From an uncultured Clostridium sp. (GTDB lineage: Bacteria > Bacillota > Clostridia > Oscillospirales > Acutalibacteraceae), in contig CABRLN010000007.1 of the NCBI GenBank assembly GCA_902471875.1, forward strand, positions 15,546 to 79,545: a stretch of 64,000 bases of DNA. Direction: 5' to 3'. Position 1 is the stretch's first letter; the number at the start of each line of letters is the position of its first letter. The notes under the pieces are model-generated. The model was not told where the DNA came from. It saw only the letters and a program-made list of their open reading frames with translations, and ran no database searches. The translations under genes and the position numbers were made by a program. This document shows, piece after piece, positions 26,627 through 35,395 of the stretch.

Positions 26627-27493
26627 ATGGCATTGGTAAATGCAAAAGAAATGCTAACAAAGGCAAAAGAGGGTCACTACGCAGTTGGCCAGTTTAACAT
26701 TAACAATCTGGAATGGACAAAGGCTATTCTTCTTACAGCTCAAGAGCTTAACTCTCCTGTTATCCTTGGTGTATCTGAGGGCGCAGGCAAGTATATGTGT
26801 GGCTACAAAACAGTAGTTGGTATGGTAAACGGTATGTTAGAAGAACTTAACATTACTGTTCCTGTTGCTTTACACCTTGACCATGGTTCATATGACGGTG
26901 CAAAGGCTTGTATTGCTGCTGGTTTTAGCTCAGTAATGTTTGACGGTTCTCACTACCCAATTGAAGAAAATGTTGAAAAGACAAAAGAACTTATTGCTAT
27001 TTGCAACGAAAAAGGCTTATCACTTGAAGCAGAAGTTGGTTCAATTGGCGGTGAGGAAGACGGCGTTATTGGTGCAGGTGAATGTGCAGACCCTGCTGAG
27101 TGTAAAATGATTGCTGACCTTGGCGTAACAATGCTTGCAGCCGGTATTGGCAACATTCACGGTAAATATCCTGAAAATTGGACAGGTTTGAACTTTGATG
27201 TACTTGCAAACATTCAGGAACTAACAGGTAAAATGCCTTTGGTTCTTCACGGTGGTACAGGAATTCCTAGCGATATGATTAAAAAGGCTATTGACCTTGG
27301 CGTTTCAAAGATTAATGTTAATACAGAGTGTCAGCTTTCATTTGCAGATGCTACAAGAAAATATATTGAAGCCGGTAAAGATCAGCAAGGTAAAGGCTTT
27401 GACCCTAGAAAGCTTCTTGCTCCTGGTTTTGAGGCTATTAAAGCTACAGTTAAAGAAAAAATGGAACTATTCGGTTCGGTTGGTAAGGCTTAA
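26627..27493 (+). CDS. fba: Class II fructose-bisphosphate aldolase
   Basis: Zinc-dependent cleavage of fructose 1,6-bisphosphate in glycolysis. 288 residues with LVNAKEMLTKA, the catalytic/zinc motif ALHLDHG, SVMFDGSHYP, LEAEVGSIGGEEDG, GNIHGKY and LVLHGGTGIP. Its own promoter and terminator show it is monocistronic and separate from the pgk-tpiA-gpmI group. Base use in this gene is richer in optimal codons than neighbours, as expected for a highly expressed gene. Confidence 0.97.
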   Translation: MALVNAKEMLTKAKEGHYAVGQFNINNLEWTKAILLTAQELNSPVILGVSEGAGKYMCGYKTVVGMVNGMLEELNITVPVALHLDHGSYDGAKACIAAGFSSVMFDGSHYPIEENVEKTKELIAICNEKGLSLEAEVGSIGGEEDGVIGAGECADPAECKMIADLGVTMLAAGIGNIHGKYPENWTGLNFDVLANIQELTGKMPLVLHGGTGIPSDMIKKAIDLGVSKINVNTECQLSFADATRKYIEAGKDQQGKGFDPRKLLAPGFEAIKATVKEKMELFGSVGKA

Positions 27494-27515
27494 TTTTATA
27501 GTTTTAACATTTTTG

Positions 27516-27545
27516 TCCCACTCGCTTTTGCGAGTGGGATTTTTA
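27516..27545 (+). terminator. fba terminator
   Basis: Perfect 10-bp stem TCCCACTCGC-TTTT-GCGAGTGGGA (27516-27539) with TTTTT tail. Confidence 0.93.
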
Positions 27546-27707
27546 ATATGTGTAAAAAATTTTTTAACACCTATTCTGCAAAATACAATTAAATTTATTA
27601 TAATAATTAAAAATAAATCATACACGGTTTAATAAAACATTACAACAAGCTCCAAAAAAACTAAAAAACTTACCATTATATAAGAATATTACATTAATAT
27701 TTATGAT

Positions 27708-27736
27708 TTGAACAGTAAAAAAAATTATGATATAAT
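27708..27736 (+). promoter_or_regulatory. Promoter of the C39-type peptidase gene
   Basis: TTGAAC (27708-27713), 17-base spacer, extended -10 TGATATAAT ending at 27736. Confidence 0.8.
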
Positions 27737-27787
27737 AACAAAAGTACGCCACCCATAATTACTTTTTGTAATACATAAGGAGTAACA

Positions 27788-29023
27788 ATGAGCAACGAAC
27801 TTTTAGAGAATTCAACTCAATCATCAGAAAATATGGCAGAGTCTGATGTTGAAACAGAACAGTTTTCAGATTCTGAAAGTCAGCCTGAACAAGATTTTTC
27901 AGATAATGATGAAATATCCGTCAACAGTCCATCTTTTGATAAAAAAGTCAGCTTAAAAAAACAAATTGCTACAAGCAAATATACTAAAGTAATTGTAATA
28001 AGTATTTTATTAATTTCTCTTACTGTTGTATTAACAATCTTCTTTTGCAGCAGTCAAAACGCAGAAACTCAAGAGATTTTAAAAAGTGACCAGCCCAGTA
28101 AAACTACACCTGTACCGGCAACTGATGAATCAATTAAATTCAGCAAAAATTCATATAGCATGAAGGTTGGCAAAAAAATTAAGATTACTTACGAATATAC
28201 CCCTCCAACTAAAAACAGCAAAAAGCCAAAACCATATGTTACACTCTCTTCAAATAACATTAATATAGTTACTGTTGATGATAAAGGTAACGTAAAGGGG
28301 ATTTCAACAGGTAAAACCAGTATTGTAGCTGTTACAGATACAGGTGTTTTTACAACAGTGCCTATAACTGTTGAGGCACCACAAAATTATACTATTGATG
28401 ATGTACCGTTGCTTTACCAAGGCGAAAAATTCCCGTCAGGCTGCGAGTCAGTAAGCTCTACAATGCTTTTAAATTATTACGGCTTTAATATTAGCGTTGA
28501 TGAATTTATTGACGATTATTTAAATACCGACTACTTTGAATTTGATAAAAACGGACAAATGTTAGGTCCTGATACATACTCAGCTTTTATAGGAAGTCCG
28601 TATTCTGAAGATTCGCTAGGGTGCTTCCCTCCTGTTATTGAAACTGCAATGAATAAATATCTGAAAAATAAAAATTTTCGTGCTGTTGACATAACAGGTT
28701 CATCTATGGAATTTTTACTTAACCATTACATAGCTAATAACCAACCTGTATTAATATGGGCAACTATGTGGATGCAGGAACCTTTTGTAACATATGAATG
28801 GACAGTAAAGGGGGCTAAAAATAATTCGCCTTATAAAGACGGTGATACCTGTACATGGCTTGCCAACGAGCATTGTATGGTTCTTATAGGTTATGATAAA
28901 AACAATTATTACCTTAATGATCCGCTTAGCAATTCAGTGACCTCATATAACAGAGAAATTTTTGACGAGCGCTATACACAAATGGGAAGATGTGCATTGG
29001 TGTTAGAAGAAATAACAGAATAA
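27788..29023 (+). CDS. Membrane-anchored C39-like (papain-fold) peptidase with Ig-like domain
   Basis: 411 residues. An acidic Ser/Glu-rich cytoplasmic N-terminus (1-55) is followed by one membrane helix near residues 68-88, an extracytoplasmic BIG_2-like domain (FSKNSYSMKVGKKIKITYEY to TVPITVEAP), and a peptidase_C39_2 domain. Catalytic Cys is in FPSGCESVSSTMLLNYYG, His in NEHCMVLIGYD, and Asp/Asn in YYLNDPL. There is no ABC transporter nearby, so it is not a bacteriocin exporter. It is probably a surface cysteine peptidase or peptide hydrolase; substrate unknown. Type II orientation is inferred from the N-terminal charge. Confidence 0.85.
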   Translation: MSNELLENSTQSSENMAESDVETEQFSDSESQPEQDFSDNDEISVNSPSFDKKVSLKKQIATSKYTKVIVISILLISLTVVLTIFFCSSQNAETQEILKSDQPSKTTPVPATDESIKFSKNSYSMKVGKKIKITYEYTPPTKNSKKPKPYVTLSSNNINIVTVDDKGNVKGISTGKTSIVAVTDTGVFTTVPITVEAPQNYTIDDVPLLYQGEKFPSGCESVSSTMLLNYYGFNISVDEFIDDYLNTDYFEFDKNGQMLGPDTYSAFIGSPYSEDSLGCFPPVIETAMNKYLKNKNFRAVDITGSSMEFLLNHYIANNQPVLIWATMWMQEPFVTYEWTVKGAKNNSPYKDGDTCTWLANEHCMVLIGYDKNNYYLNDPLSNSVTSYNREIFDERYTQMGRCALVLEEITE

Positions 29024-29037
29024 TTATAAAAAACAAG

Positions 29038-29070
29038 AAGAGCTACAGCTTTTTGCTGTAGCTCTTAACT
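29038..29070 (+). terminator. Terminator of the C39-type peptidase gene
   Basis: Perfect 12-bp stem AAGAGCTACAGC / GCTGTAGCTCTT (29038-29049, 29055-29066); short T tail. Confidence 0.8.
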
Positions 29071-29201
29071 TTGCTGTATTTGCTAGATATTATACCACAT
29101 TATCTAACAAATGGGGAAATTTAAATGCCTTAGCTATGATTTCTAATTTAATAAATTTCTTATTTTGATAAACTATGCAACCAATTATTAAAATTTAATA
29201 A

Positions 29202-29984
29202 TTATTTTCTGCAAATAAACATTCCATATTCCTTAGGTATATTTAAAACACCGTTTACGGTATGACTTTCCAAAACCTTTTTCAAATCTAATCTTTTTAT
29301 TTTTGCAATTGACACCATACCCGATAATGAATAAATATAATCTATTAAGTCGTCAATATCAGTAACTGCTAAAGAATCTTCATAATCTAATCTTTTTATA
29401 TTAGAAAAATATTTTTTTAAAATGTCATTACCATTTTGCAATGTAAAATTTTTATTTGTTGTATCAGATATTCCATATTCCTTCAATAAACCTGCAATAT
29501 AAGGTACAATACCATTCATACCATATGTAGCACAGTAAAAATATCCGCCATTTTTCATTACACGTTTAACTTCACATAATCCCTTTTCTAAATTAGGTAC
29601 ATGATATAACATCATATTAGCAATTACTATATCAAAACTATTATCTTCATAGGGAATATTTTGAATATCAACTACATCATACAGTATATTTTCTGACTTA
29701 CCAAGATTATTTTTTGCAACTGAAATCATACCTTCTGAAAAATCAGTAAGATACAACCTGTTTACGTTATTAAGCAAACCCAAATGCAGCTTCCACATAT
29801 CACCTGTACCACAACCAAGTTCTAATATTTCAATGTTAGGTACAATATTATAGTGAGAAAAAATCCAATTTCCAAATCCCATTTTATTAGTAGAATATTT
29901 TGTATGTATTGAAATTCGTTTATCAAGATTATTTGCCGTTTTGTATTGCTCTTGTACTGTCCTATTTTGATTTATTATATTCAT
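29202..29984 (-). CDS. Class I SAM-dependent methyltransferase
   Basis: 260 residues from the ATG at 29984, preceded by GGAGG; an upstream in-frame GTG overlaps that site and is rejected. SAM-binding motif I is ILELGCGTGDMW, with FDIVIANMMLYHVPNLEKGL as motif II/III, a Methyltransf_11 pattern. The substrate cannot be predicted. Monocistronic, with an inverted repeat in its upstream region at 30020-30070. Confidence 0.85.
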   Translation of the reverse strand: MNIINQNRTVQEQYKTANNLDKRISIHTKYSTNKMGFGNWIFSHYNIVPNIEILELGCGTGDMWKLHLGLLNNVNRLYLTDFSEGMISVAKNNLGKSENILYDVVDIQNIPYEDNSFDIVIANMMLYHVPNLEKGLCEVKRVMKNGGYFYCATYGMNGIVPYIAGLLKEYGISDTTNKNFTLQNGNDILKKYFSNIKRLDYEDSLAVTDIDDLIDYIYSLSGMVSIAKIKRLDLKKVLESHTVNGVLNIPKEYGMFICRK

Positions 29985-30019
29985 ACTCTCCTCCACGGTT
30001 TTCTATATTTTACTATACC

Positions 30020-30070
30020 TAACCAATATTACACAACCTATATGGTTGGAACAATCAATATTATTGGTTA
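30020..30070. promoter_or_regulatory. Nested inverted repeats upstream of the methyltransferase gene
   Basis: TAACCAATA (30020-30028) and TATTGGTTA (30062-30070) flank the hairpin CAACC-TATAT-GGTTG (30034-30048). A candidate operator for the methyltransferase gene. Confidence 0.4.
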
Positions 30071-30159
30071 ATTTAATTATATTATATGCTAATTACTACA
30101 TATGTCAAACAAAAGGAGTGTGATTTTTATTTAATATATAATCCTAAAAGTATAGCTGA

Positions 30160-30208
30160 TACAAACAAAAGCCACAGCTTCAAGTAAATGCTTAACGCTG
30201 TGACTTTT
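30160..30208 (-). terminator. gpmI terminator
   Basis: AAAAGCCACAGC and GCTGTGACTTTT arms (about 30167-30178 and 30197-30208, one G-U); the minus strand continues GTTTGT. Confidence 0.75.
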
Positions 30209-30229
30209 AGTTTTTATAAAAATATAAAT

Positions 30230-31750
30230 TTATTCTTCAATTAAGCTTGTGCCTGTCATTTCTTTTGGCTGAGGAATGCCCATCATTTGCAGCATTGTTG
30301 GTGTAATATCTGCCAGCTTTCCGCCCTCTTGCTTTAACTTGCAATCATAACCAACTATACATAAAGGAACAAGGTTAGTTGTGTGGGCTGTAAATGGTGA
30401 ACCGTCTGTGTCAACCATCCTATCCGCATTGCCATGATCAGCAGTAATTACAGTAATACCACCCATTTCGTTTACAGCATCTACTACCTTACCTACACAT
30501 TCGTCAACTGCTTCAACAGCCTTTACCGCAGCGTCAAATACACCTGTATGACCAACCATGTCGCAGTTTGCATAATTTAAAATAATAGCGTCATATTTAC
30601 CGCTTTTTATTCTTTCAACAATTTTTTCACAAACCTCTGGTGCACTCATTTCAGGCTGCATATCATATGTTGCAACCTTTGGCGAAGCTACAAGAACTCT
30701 GTCCTCGCCCTCATATGGTGCCTCTACTCCACCGTTAAAGAAGAATGTTACATGAGCATACTTTTCTGTTTCAGCAATTCTTAGCTGGGTTTTGCCCTGT
30801 GATGCTAAGTATTCACCAAAAGTATTGTTAAGTGACTGCGGCTTAAAAGCAATTTCTGCATTTGGCATTGTAGAGTCATACTCTGTCATACAAACAAAGT
30901 TTACAGGAATCATACCGTTCTTTCTTTCAAAGCCTGTAAAGTCAGGGTCAACAAATGTTCTTGTAATCTCTCTTGCTCTGTCAGGACGGAAGTTAATAAA
31001 TATTAAAGAATCGTTAGCTTTAATTGGCTCTGCACCCTCTATAACCGTAGGAATAACAAACTCATCTGTTACGCCGTCAGCATAAGAATTTTCCATAGCC
31101 TTTACAGCACAGCAAGCTTTATTACCCTCACCATATACCATAGCAGCATAAGCTTTTTCTACTCTGTCCCAGTTAGTATCTCTGTCCATTGCATAGTAAC
31201 GGCCCTCAACAGTTGCAAACTGACCAACGCCAATTTCGTCCATTTTAGCTGCTGCCTCTGCAACAAAGTCTTTGCCGCTTGAAGGAGGAACATCACGTCC
31301 GTCCATAAAACCGTGTACAAACACTTTTTCAACACCCTGCTTTTTAGCCATTTCAAGTAAAGCATAAAGGTGACCGTTAAAGCTGTGTACACCACCATTT
31401 GAAAGCAAACCCATAATGTGTAGTGATGTACCGTTTTCCTTAACATTTTTCATAGCTTTTAAAAGGGTTTCGTTTGTTTCAAACTCGCCGTCTTCAATAG
31501 CCTTCGTAATTCTTGTAAGATCTTGGTAAACAATTCTGCCGGCACCCATATTTGTGTGACCCACCTCACTGTTGCCCATTTGACCGTCAGGCAAACCAAC
31601 TGCCATGCCTGATGCACCAATTGTTGTGTATGGATTTTCTGCAAAAATTTTATCCAAATTAGGCTTTTTTGCAGTTGATACAGCATTACCGCTGCCAGCA
31701 GGTGCAATACCGTAACCATCCATAATAACTAATACTGTAGGTTTTTTCAT
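30230..31750 (-). CDS. gpmI: 2,3-bisphosphoglycerate-independent phosphoglycerate mutase
   Basis: Interconverts 3- and 2-phosphoglycerate, Mn-dependent, alkaline-phosphatase superfamily. 506 residues with LVIMDGYGIAP, the phospho-Ser site GNSEVGHTNMGAGRI, HGFMDGRDVPP, FINFRPDRAREITR, NYANCDMVGHTG and TADHGNAD. Last gene of the group pgk-unknown-tpiA-pyrE-gpmI, 12 bases after pyrE. Confidence 0.97.
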   Translation of the reverse strand: MKKPTVLVIMDGYGIAPAGSGNAVSTAKKPNLDKIFAENPYTTIGASGMAVGLPDGQMGNSEVGHTNMGAGRIVYQDLTRITKAIEDGEFETNETLLKAMKNVKENGTSLHIMGLLSNGGVHSFNGHLYALLEMAKKQGVEKVFVHGFMDGRDVPPSSGKDFVAEAAAKMDEIGVGQFATVEGRYYAMDRDTNWDRVEKAYAAMVYGEGNKACCAVKAMENSYADGVTDEFVIPTVIEGAEPIKANDSLIFINFRPDRAREITRTFVDPDFTGFERKNGMIPVNFVCMTEYDSTMPNAEIAFKPQSLNNTFGEYLASQGKTQLRIAETEKYAHVTFFFNGGVEAPYEGEDRVLVASPKVATYDMQPEMSAPEVCEKIVERIKSGKYDAIILNYANCDMVGHTGVFDAAVKAVEAVDECVGKVVDAVNEMGGITVITADHGNADRMVDTDGSPFTAHTTNLVPLCIVGYDCKLKQEGGKLADITPTMLQMMGIPQPKEMTGTSLIEE

Positions 31751-31762
31751 TTCATTATCTCC

Positions 31763-32287
31763 TTAAACTTGAGCTTTAATATAATCCATGGTAAATGCAG
31801 GAATCAGCTTAAGGTCTTCAGCTGCAAGAATATCTGTAGCTTTATCTGCTCTTTGAATTACACAAAGAACATTCTCTACAATAGCGCCTTTCTTTCTAAG
31901 CTCTCTTACGCCGTCAATAATAGCACCGCCTGTTGTAACAACATCTTCAATAATAAGAACCTTTTTACCTGCAACATCGGCACCCTCTGCAAGCTTACAA
32001 GTACCATATTCTTTAGCCTTTTTTCTTACAAAAGCAGCCTGCATACCTGTATTTAAAGAAATTGCTGTTACTACAGGAATGCCTCCCATTTCAAGTCCTG
32101 CAATAACCTCTGTTCCTTCAGGAATAAGGTCTGACATAATTTTTGCAATTTCGTTCAAAACCTCAGGGTTAGCCTCAAAAAGATATTTATCAAAATATTC
32201 ATTTGAAATTTGACCTGATCTTAATAGAAATTCGCCTGTAATATGTGAAAGCTCGTAAATTTTCTTAGCTACTTGCTCTTTTGTCAT
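31763..32287 (-). CDS. pyrE: Orotate phosphoribosyltransferase
   Basis: Makes OMP from orotate and PRPP in pyrimidine synthesis. 174 residues, short for the family. The substrate loop is FVRKKAKEYGT and the PRPP-binding motif is VLIIEDVVTTGGAI; N-terminal GEFLLRSGQISNEYFDKYL fits PyrE. It sits between tpiA (24 bases) and gpmI (12 bases), an unusual place with no other pyrimidine gene nearby. A relaxed-specificity phosphoribosyltransferase cannot be excluded. Confidence 0.85.
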   Translation of the reverse strand: MTKEQVAKKIYELSHITGEFLLRSGQISNEYFDKYLFEANPEVLNEIAKIMSDLIPEGTEVIAGLEMGGIPVVTAISLNTGMQAAFVRKKAKEYGTCKLAEGADVAGKKVLIIEDVVTTGGAIIDGVRELRKKGAIVENVLCVIQRADKATDILAAEDLKLIPAFTMDYIKAQV

Positions 32288-32311
32288 TTTTTATTCACTC
32301 CGTTAAATTAA

Positions 32312-33079
32312 TTATTTGCTTGCTGCCTTTACAATAGCTGCAAATTTTTCTGCTACAAGTGCAGCACCACCAATAAGACCGCCGTCAACATTTTCTTTGC
32401 TTAGCAGCTCGTCACAGTTACCGTCATTCATAGAACCACCGTACTGAATTGTAACAGCGTTTGCAACATCTTGACCATAAAGCTTTGCAAGTGTAGCACG
32501 AATAAATGCACAAACCTCTTCAGCCTGCTCAGCTGTAGCTGTTTTACCTGTACCAATAGCCCAAACCGGCTCGTAAGCAATAATTGTATTTTTAACATCT
32601 TCAGCAGAAACATCAAACAAATCAAGCTTAATTTGTCTTGCAATAACTTCTTCTGTAATATCGCACTCACGCTCCCACAAAAGCTCACCAACACAAACAA
32701 TTGGCTTTAAACCTGCTGCAAGAGCAGCCTTTGTTCTCTTATTAACCGTTTCGTCTGTTTCGCCAAAATACTGTCTTCTTTCACTGTGGCCAAGTACAAC
32801 ATATTCTACGCCAAGTTCTTTTAGCATACCTGTTGAAATTTCGCCCGTAAAAGCACCACTCTCTGCCCAGTGGCAGTTCTCGGCACCAATTTTAATATTT
32901 GTACCCTTTGTAACCTCAATAGCTGTGCAAAGGTCGACATAAGGAACACAAGCTATAACTTCACAATCTGCATCCTTTACAAGAGGTGCAATTTCATTAA
33001 GTAGAACCTTAGCCTCGCTAGGTGTTTTATTCATTTTCCAGTTACCTGCAATAACTGCTTTTCTTAACTGCTTATTCAT
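32312..33079 (-). CDS. tpiA: Triosephosphate isomerase
   Basis: Interconverts dihydroxyacetone phosphate and glyceraldehyde 3-phosphate. 255 residues: AGNWKMNKTP with the active Lys, VLGHSERRQYFGE with the His, AYEPVWAIGTGKTAT with the catalytic Glu and loop 6, and IQYGGSMN. Lies 102 bases downstream of the repeat-bearing unknown gene. Confidence 0.98.
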   Translation of the reverse strand: MNKQLRKAVIAGNWKMNKTPSEAKVLLNEIAPLVKDADCEVIACVPYVDLCTAIEVTKGTNIKIGAENCHWAESGAFTGEISTGMLKELGVEYVVLGHSERRQYFGETDETVNKRTKAALAAGLKPIVCVGELLWERECDITEEVIARQIKLDLFDVSAEDVKNTIIAYEPVWAIGTGKTATAEQAEEVCAFIRATLAKLYGQDVANAVTIQYGGSMNDGNCDELLSKENVDGGLIGGAALVAEKFAAIVKAASK

Positions 33080-33181
33080 TTTAAAAACTTCCTTTCAGAT
33101 ATTATTCTTTAAACATATCAGACTTATTGCCTGTTGTAACCGTTATTAAACGGATTTTCAACTTTAAAACTTTATTCTTGA

Positions 33182-33817
33182 TTATTCATTGACCGAACTA
33201 CTACAGGAATTTACTATAGATTGTTCAGTCATATTTCTATTGTCATATACATTACCCTGTGTCTGGTGTGGGGTATTTTGATTGGCATATACATTGCCTT
33301 GCATCTGTTGTGGGGTATTTTGATTGGCATATACATTGCCTTGCATCTGTTGTGGGATATTTTGATTGGCATATACATTTCCCTGCATCTGTTGAGGCAT
33401 ATTGGATTGTGCATATACATTGTTACCTTGTATTTGAGGCTGTATATTAATATTACTGTTAAACTGTGACGGTGAAGATTGTATTAACCTTGCTTGCAGC
33501 ATACTTAGCAAACTGTCAACCCTTGATTTTAACATTGATTTTGGTATGCACCCCACAAAACCTGTTAATCCCATTTCACTAACATATACACCGGGTAATA
33601 TTGCAAATTTTAGCCATGCCTCTATAACATAAACTCCGTTTTGGTACGATAGCTTTATATATTGCGGTGCTGTCAACATACCAACACCCTTTTTCCAAAT
33701 GTATTCACCATTTTCTGCCTTTAATTCAAATCCCTCGCTTGTCAGATATGTGGCAACACAATTATTAACCTGTTGTTCAGGCAAAGCAGAAGTAAAACTT
33801 TGAATATATCTTGACAT
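33182..33817 (-). CDS. Conserved unknown protein with C-terminal 14-residue repeats
   Basis: 211 residues. The N-terminal 120 residues form a folded domain (YIWKKGVGMLTAPQYIKLSY, AWLKFAILPGVYVSEMGLTG, GCIPKSMLKSRVDSLL) seen, to my memory, in other clostridial proteins of unknown function. The C-terminal part is Gln/Asn-rich low complexity made of about four copies of NVYANQNTPQQMQG, encoded by 42-bp DNA repeats at 33243-33434. There is no signal peptide or membrane segment. It lies between pgk and tpiA on the same strand. Confidence 0.65.
   Translation of the reverse strand: MSRYIQSFTSALPEQQVNNCVATYLTSEGFELKAENGEYIWKKGVGMLTAPQYIKLSYQNGVYVIEAWLKFAILPGVYVSEMGLTGFVGCIPKSMLKSRVDSLLSMLQARLIQSSPSQFNSNINIQPQIQGNNVYAQSNMPQQMQGNVYANQNIPQQMQGNVYANQNTPQQMQGNVYANQNTPHQTQGNVYDNRNMTEQSIVNSCSSSVNE
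33243..33434. repeat. 42-bp tandem repeat inside a coding region
   Basis: About 4.5 units start at 33243, 33285, 33327, 33369 and 33411. Units at 33285 and 33327 differ at one base of 42. The period is a multiple of three, so copy-number change keeps the reading frame. Confidence 0.92.
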
Positions 33818-33979
33818 ATTGTCACCGCTTTCTTTTTCAAAAACACTTAATAATATAATGCATCTGTTACATAATTGTACCCAACTTACTTATAGTAAAT
33901 TTTATAAATATATTTTGACAAATGACATAGCATATATAAACAAATTATCTCTTGTTTTAATTAGATACAACCTAGCAAC

Positions 33980-34010
33980 AAGGGCGGAAAAATTCCGCCC
34001 TTTATTTTTG
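33980..34010. terminator. Hairpin after pgk with T tail on the plus strand
   Basis: AAGGGCGGAA / TTCCGCCCTT stem (33980-34002). The better U-tail (TTATTTTTG) is on the plus strand, although the expected user is pgk on the minus strand, where only TTGTTG follows. Confidence 0.7.
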
Positions 34011-34014
34011 TTAA

Positions 34015-35229
34015 TTATTTTTTGTCAGCAATAGCTGCAATACCAGGAAGAACCTTACCCTCAAGATATTCAAGAGACGCACCGCCGCCTGTTGAGATGT
34101 GGCTCATTTTATCAGCAAAGCCAAGCTGAATAACAGCAGCTGCTGAGTCACCACCGCCTATAATTGTTGTAGCATCTGTTTCTGCAAGAGCCTTAGCAAC
34201 AGCTATTGTACCCTTTGCAAGTGTTGGGTTTTCAAACACACCCATAGGACCATTCCAAACAACTGTTTTAGCTGACTTAACAGCCTCTGCAAATAACTCC
34301 TGTGTCTTTGTACCAATGTCAAGACCCTCTTTGTCAGCAGGAATTGAAGTTGACTCAACAACTTCAACTTCGATAGGAGCGTCGATAGGATCAGGGAATG
34401 ACGCTGAAACTGTTGTATCAATAGGAAGAAGAAGCTTTTTACCAAGCTTTTCAGCCTTTTCCATCATTTCTTTACAATAATCAATTTTGCTATCATCAAC
34501 AAGTGACTTACCAACCTCATAGCCCTTAGCCTTTAAGAATGTGTAAGCCATGCCTCCTCCGATGATAAGCGTGTCGCACTTCTCAAGTAAATTAGAAATA
34601 ACATTAAGCTTGTCTGCAACCTTAGCACCGCCAAGAATAGCAACAAAAGGTCTTACAGGCTGCTCTACAGCATTGCCAAGATAGTTAATTTCCTTTTGCA
34701 TTAAATAGCCAACGGCTGTTTCTTTAACAAACTCTGTTACGCCAACTGTTGAGCAATGTGCTCTGTGAGCTGAACCAAAAGCATCCATTACAAATACATC
34801 TGCAAGTGTTGCAAGGTCTTTGCTGAATGGCTCTTCATTCTTTGTTTCTTCCTTGCGGAAACGAGTATTTTGCAAAAGAACTACATCACCGTCGTTCATA
34901 GCTGCAACAGCCTTTTTAGCATTTTCGCCAACAACTTCGTCGTCATTAGCAAATACTACTTCTTTACCCAACAGCTCGCCAAGTCTTACTGCTACAGGAG
35001 CAAGTGAGAACTTCTCCTCAGCACCGTTCTTCGGTTTACCAAGGTGAGAGCAAAGTACAACCTTGCCGCCATCATTAATTAATTTTTGAATTGTAGGAAG
35101 AGCAGCTGTAATTCTGTTGTCATTTGTAATAACACCGTCTTTAAGAGGTACATTAAAGTCACAACGAACAAGAACTCTCTTACCTTTTACATTAATATCA
35201 TCTACTGTAGCTTTGTCTAGAAAACCCAT
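34015..35229 (-). CDS. pgk: Phosphoglycerate kinase
   Basis: Makes ATP from 1,3-bisphosphoglycerate. 404 residues from the ATG at 35229, preceded by AAAGGA; the in-frame TTG at 35247 overlaps that site. Signatures are KRVLVRCDFNVPLKDG, LCSHLGKPK, GSAHRAHCSTVG, GGAKVADKLNVI, and the nucleotide site FENPTLAKGT and IGGGDSAAAV. Transcribed from 35308-35336 with a CcpA-site-like palindrome at the start point. First gene of the glycolytic group. Confidence 0.97.
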   Translation of the reverse strand: MGFLDKATVDDINVKGKRVLVRCDFNVPLKDGVITNDNRITAALPTIQKLINDGGKVVLCSHLGKPKNGAEEKFSLAPVAVRLGELLGKEVVFANDDEVVGENAKKAVAAMNDGDVVLLQNTRFRKEETKNEEPFSKDLATLADVFVMDAFGSAHRAHCSTVGVTEFVKETAVGYLMQKEINYLGNAVEQPVRPFVAILGGAKVADKLNVISNLLEKCDTLIIGGGMAYTFLKAKGYEVGKSLVDDSKIDYCKEMMEKAEKLGKKLLLPIDTTVSASFPDPIDAPIEVEVVESTSIPADKEGLDIGTKTQELFAEAVKSAKTVVWNGPMGVFENPTLAKGTIAVAKALAETDATTIIGGGDSAAAVIQLGFADKMSHISTGGGASLEYLEGKVLPGIAAIADKK

Positions 35230-35285
35230 TCTAAAACATCCTTTCAAGTATATTTAAGTCTTTCTATGTGTGGTTTATTAATCAC

Positions 35286-35298
35286 TGAAAGCGCTTCA
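35286..35298. promoter_or_regulatory. cre-like palindrome at the pgk transcription start
   Basis: TGAAAGCGCTTCA is one base short of the CcpA consensus TGWAANCGNTNWCA and lies about +3 to +15 of the predicted pgk transcript, a blocking position. Confidence 0.5.
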
Positions 35299-35307
35299 TA
35301 CATTTAT

Positions 35308-35336
35308 ATTTTATAATAAATTGGTATATTTTTCAA
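35308..35336 (-). promoter_or_regulatory. pgk promoter
   Basis: Minus strand TTGAAA (35336-35331), 17-base spacer, TAAAAT (35313-35308). Confidence 0.75.
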
Positions 35337-35395
35337 TACTTAGTACATTGAATTTATCTTGTTTCCGAGAAATTTTAATAAAAAAACTTGCACCA

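Noticed and set aside
27788..29023. Bacteriocin-processing C39 ABC transporter
   Set aside because: Only the peptidase fold is present; there is no ATP-binding or transporter domain and no leader-peptide gene nearby.
33243..33434. Possible CRISPR array
   Set aside because: Units are contiguous 42-bp tandem copies without unique spacers and lie inside a coding frame; no cas genes in the window.
33221..33469. ORFs encoding hydrophobic repeats opposite the 42-bp minisatellite
   Set aside because: Repeats with a period divisible by three keep several frames open; the minus-strand gene has the ribosome site and a folded N-terminal domain.
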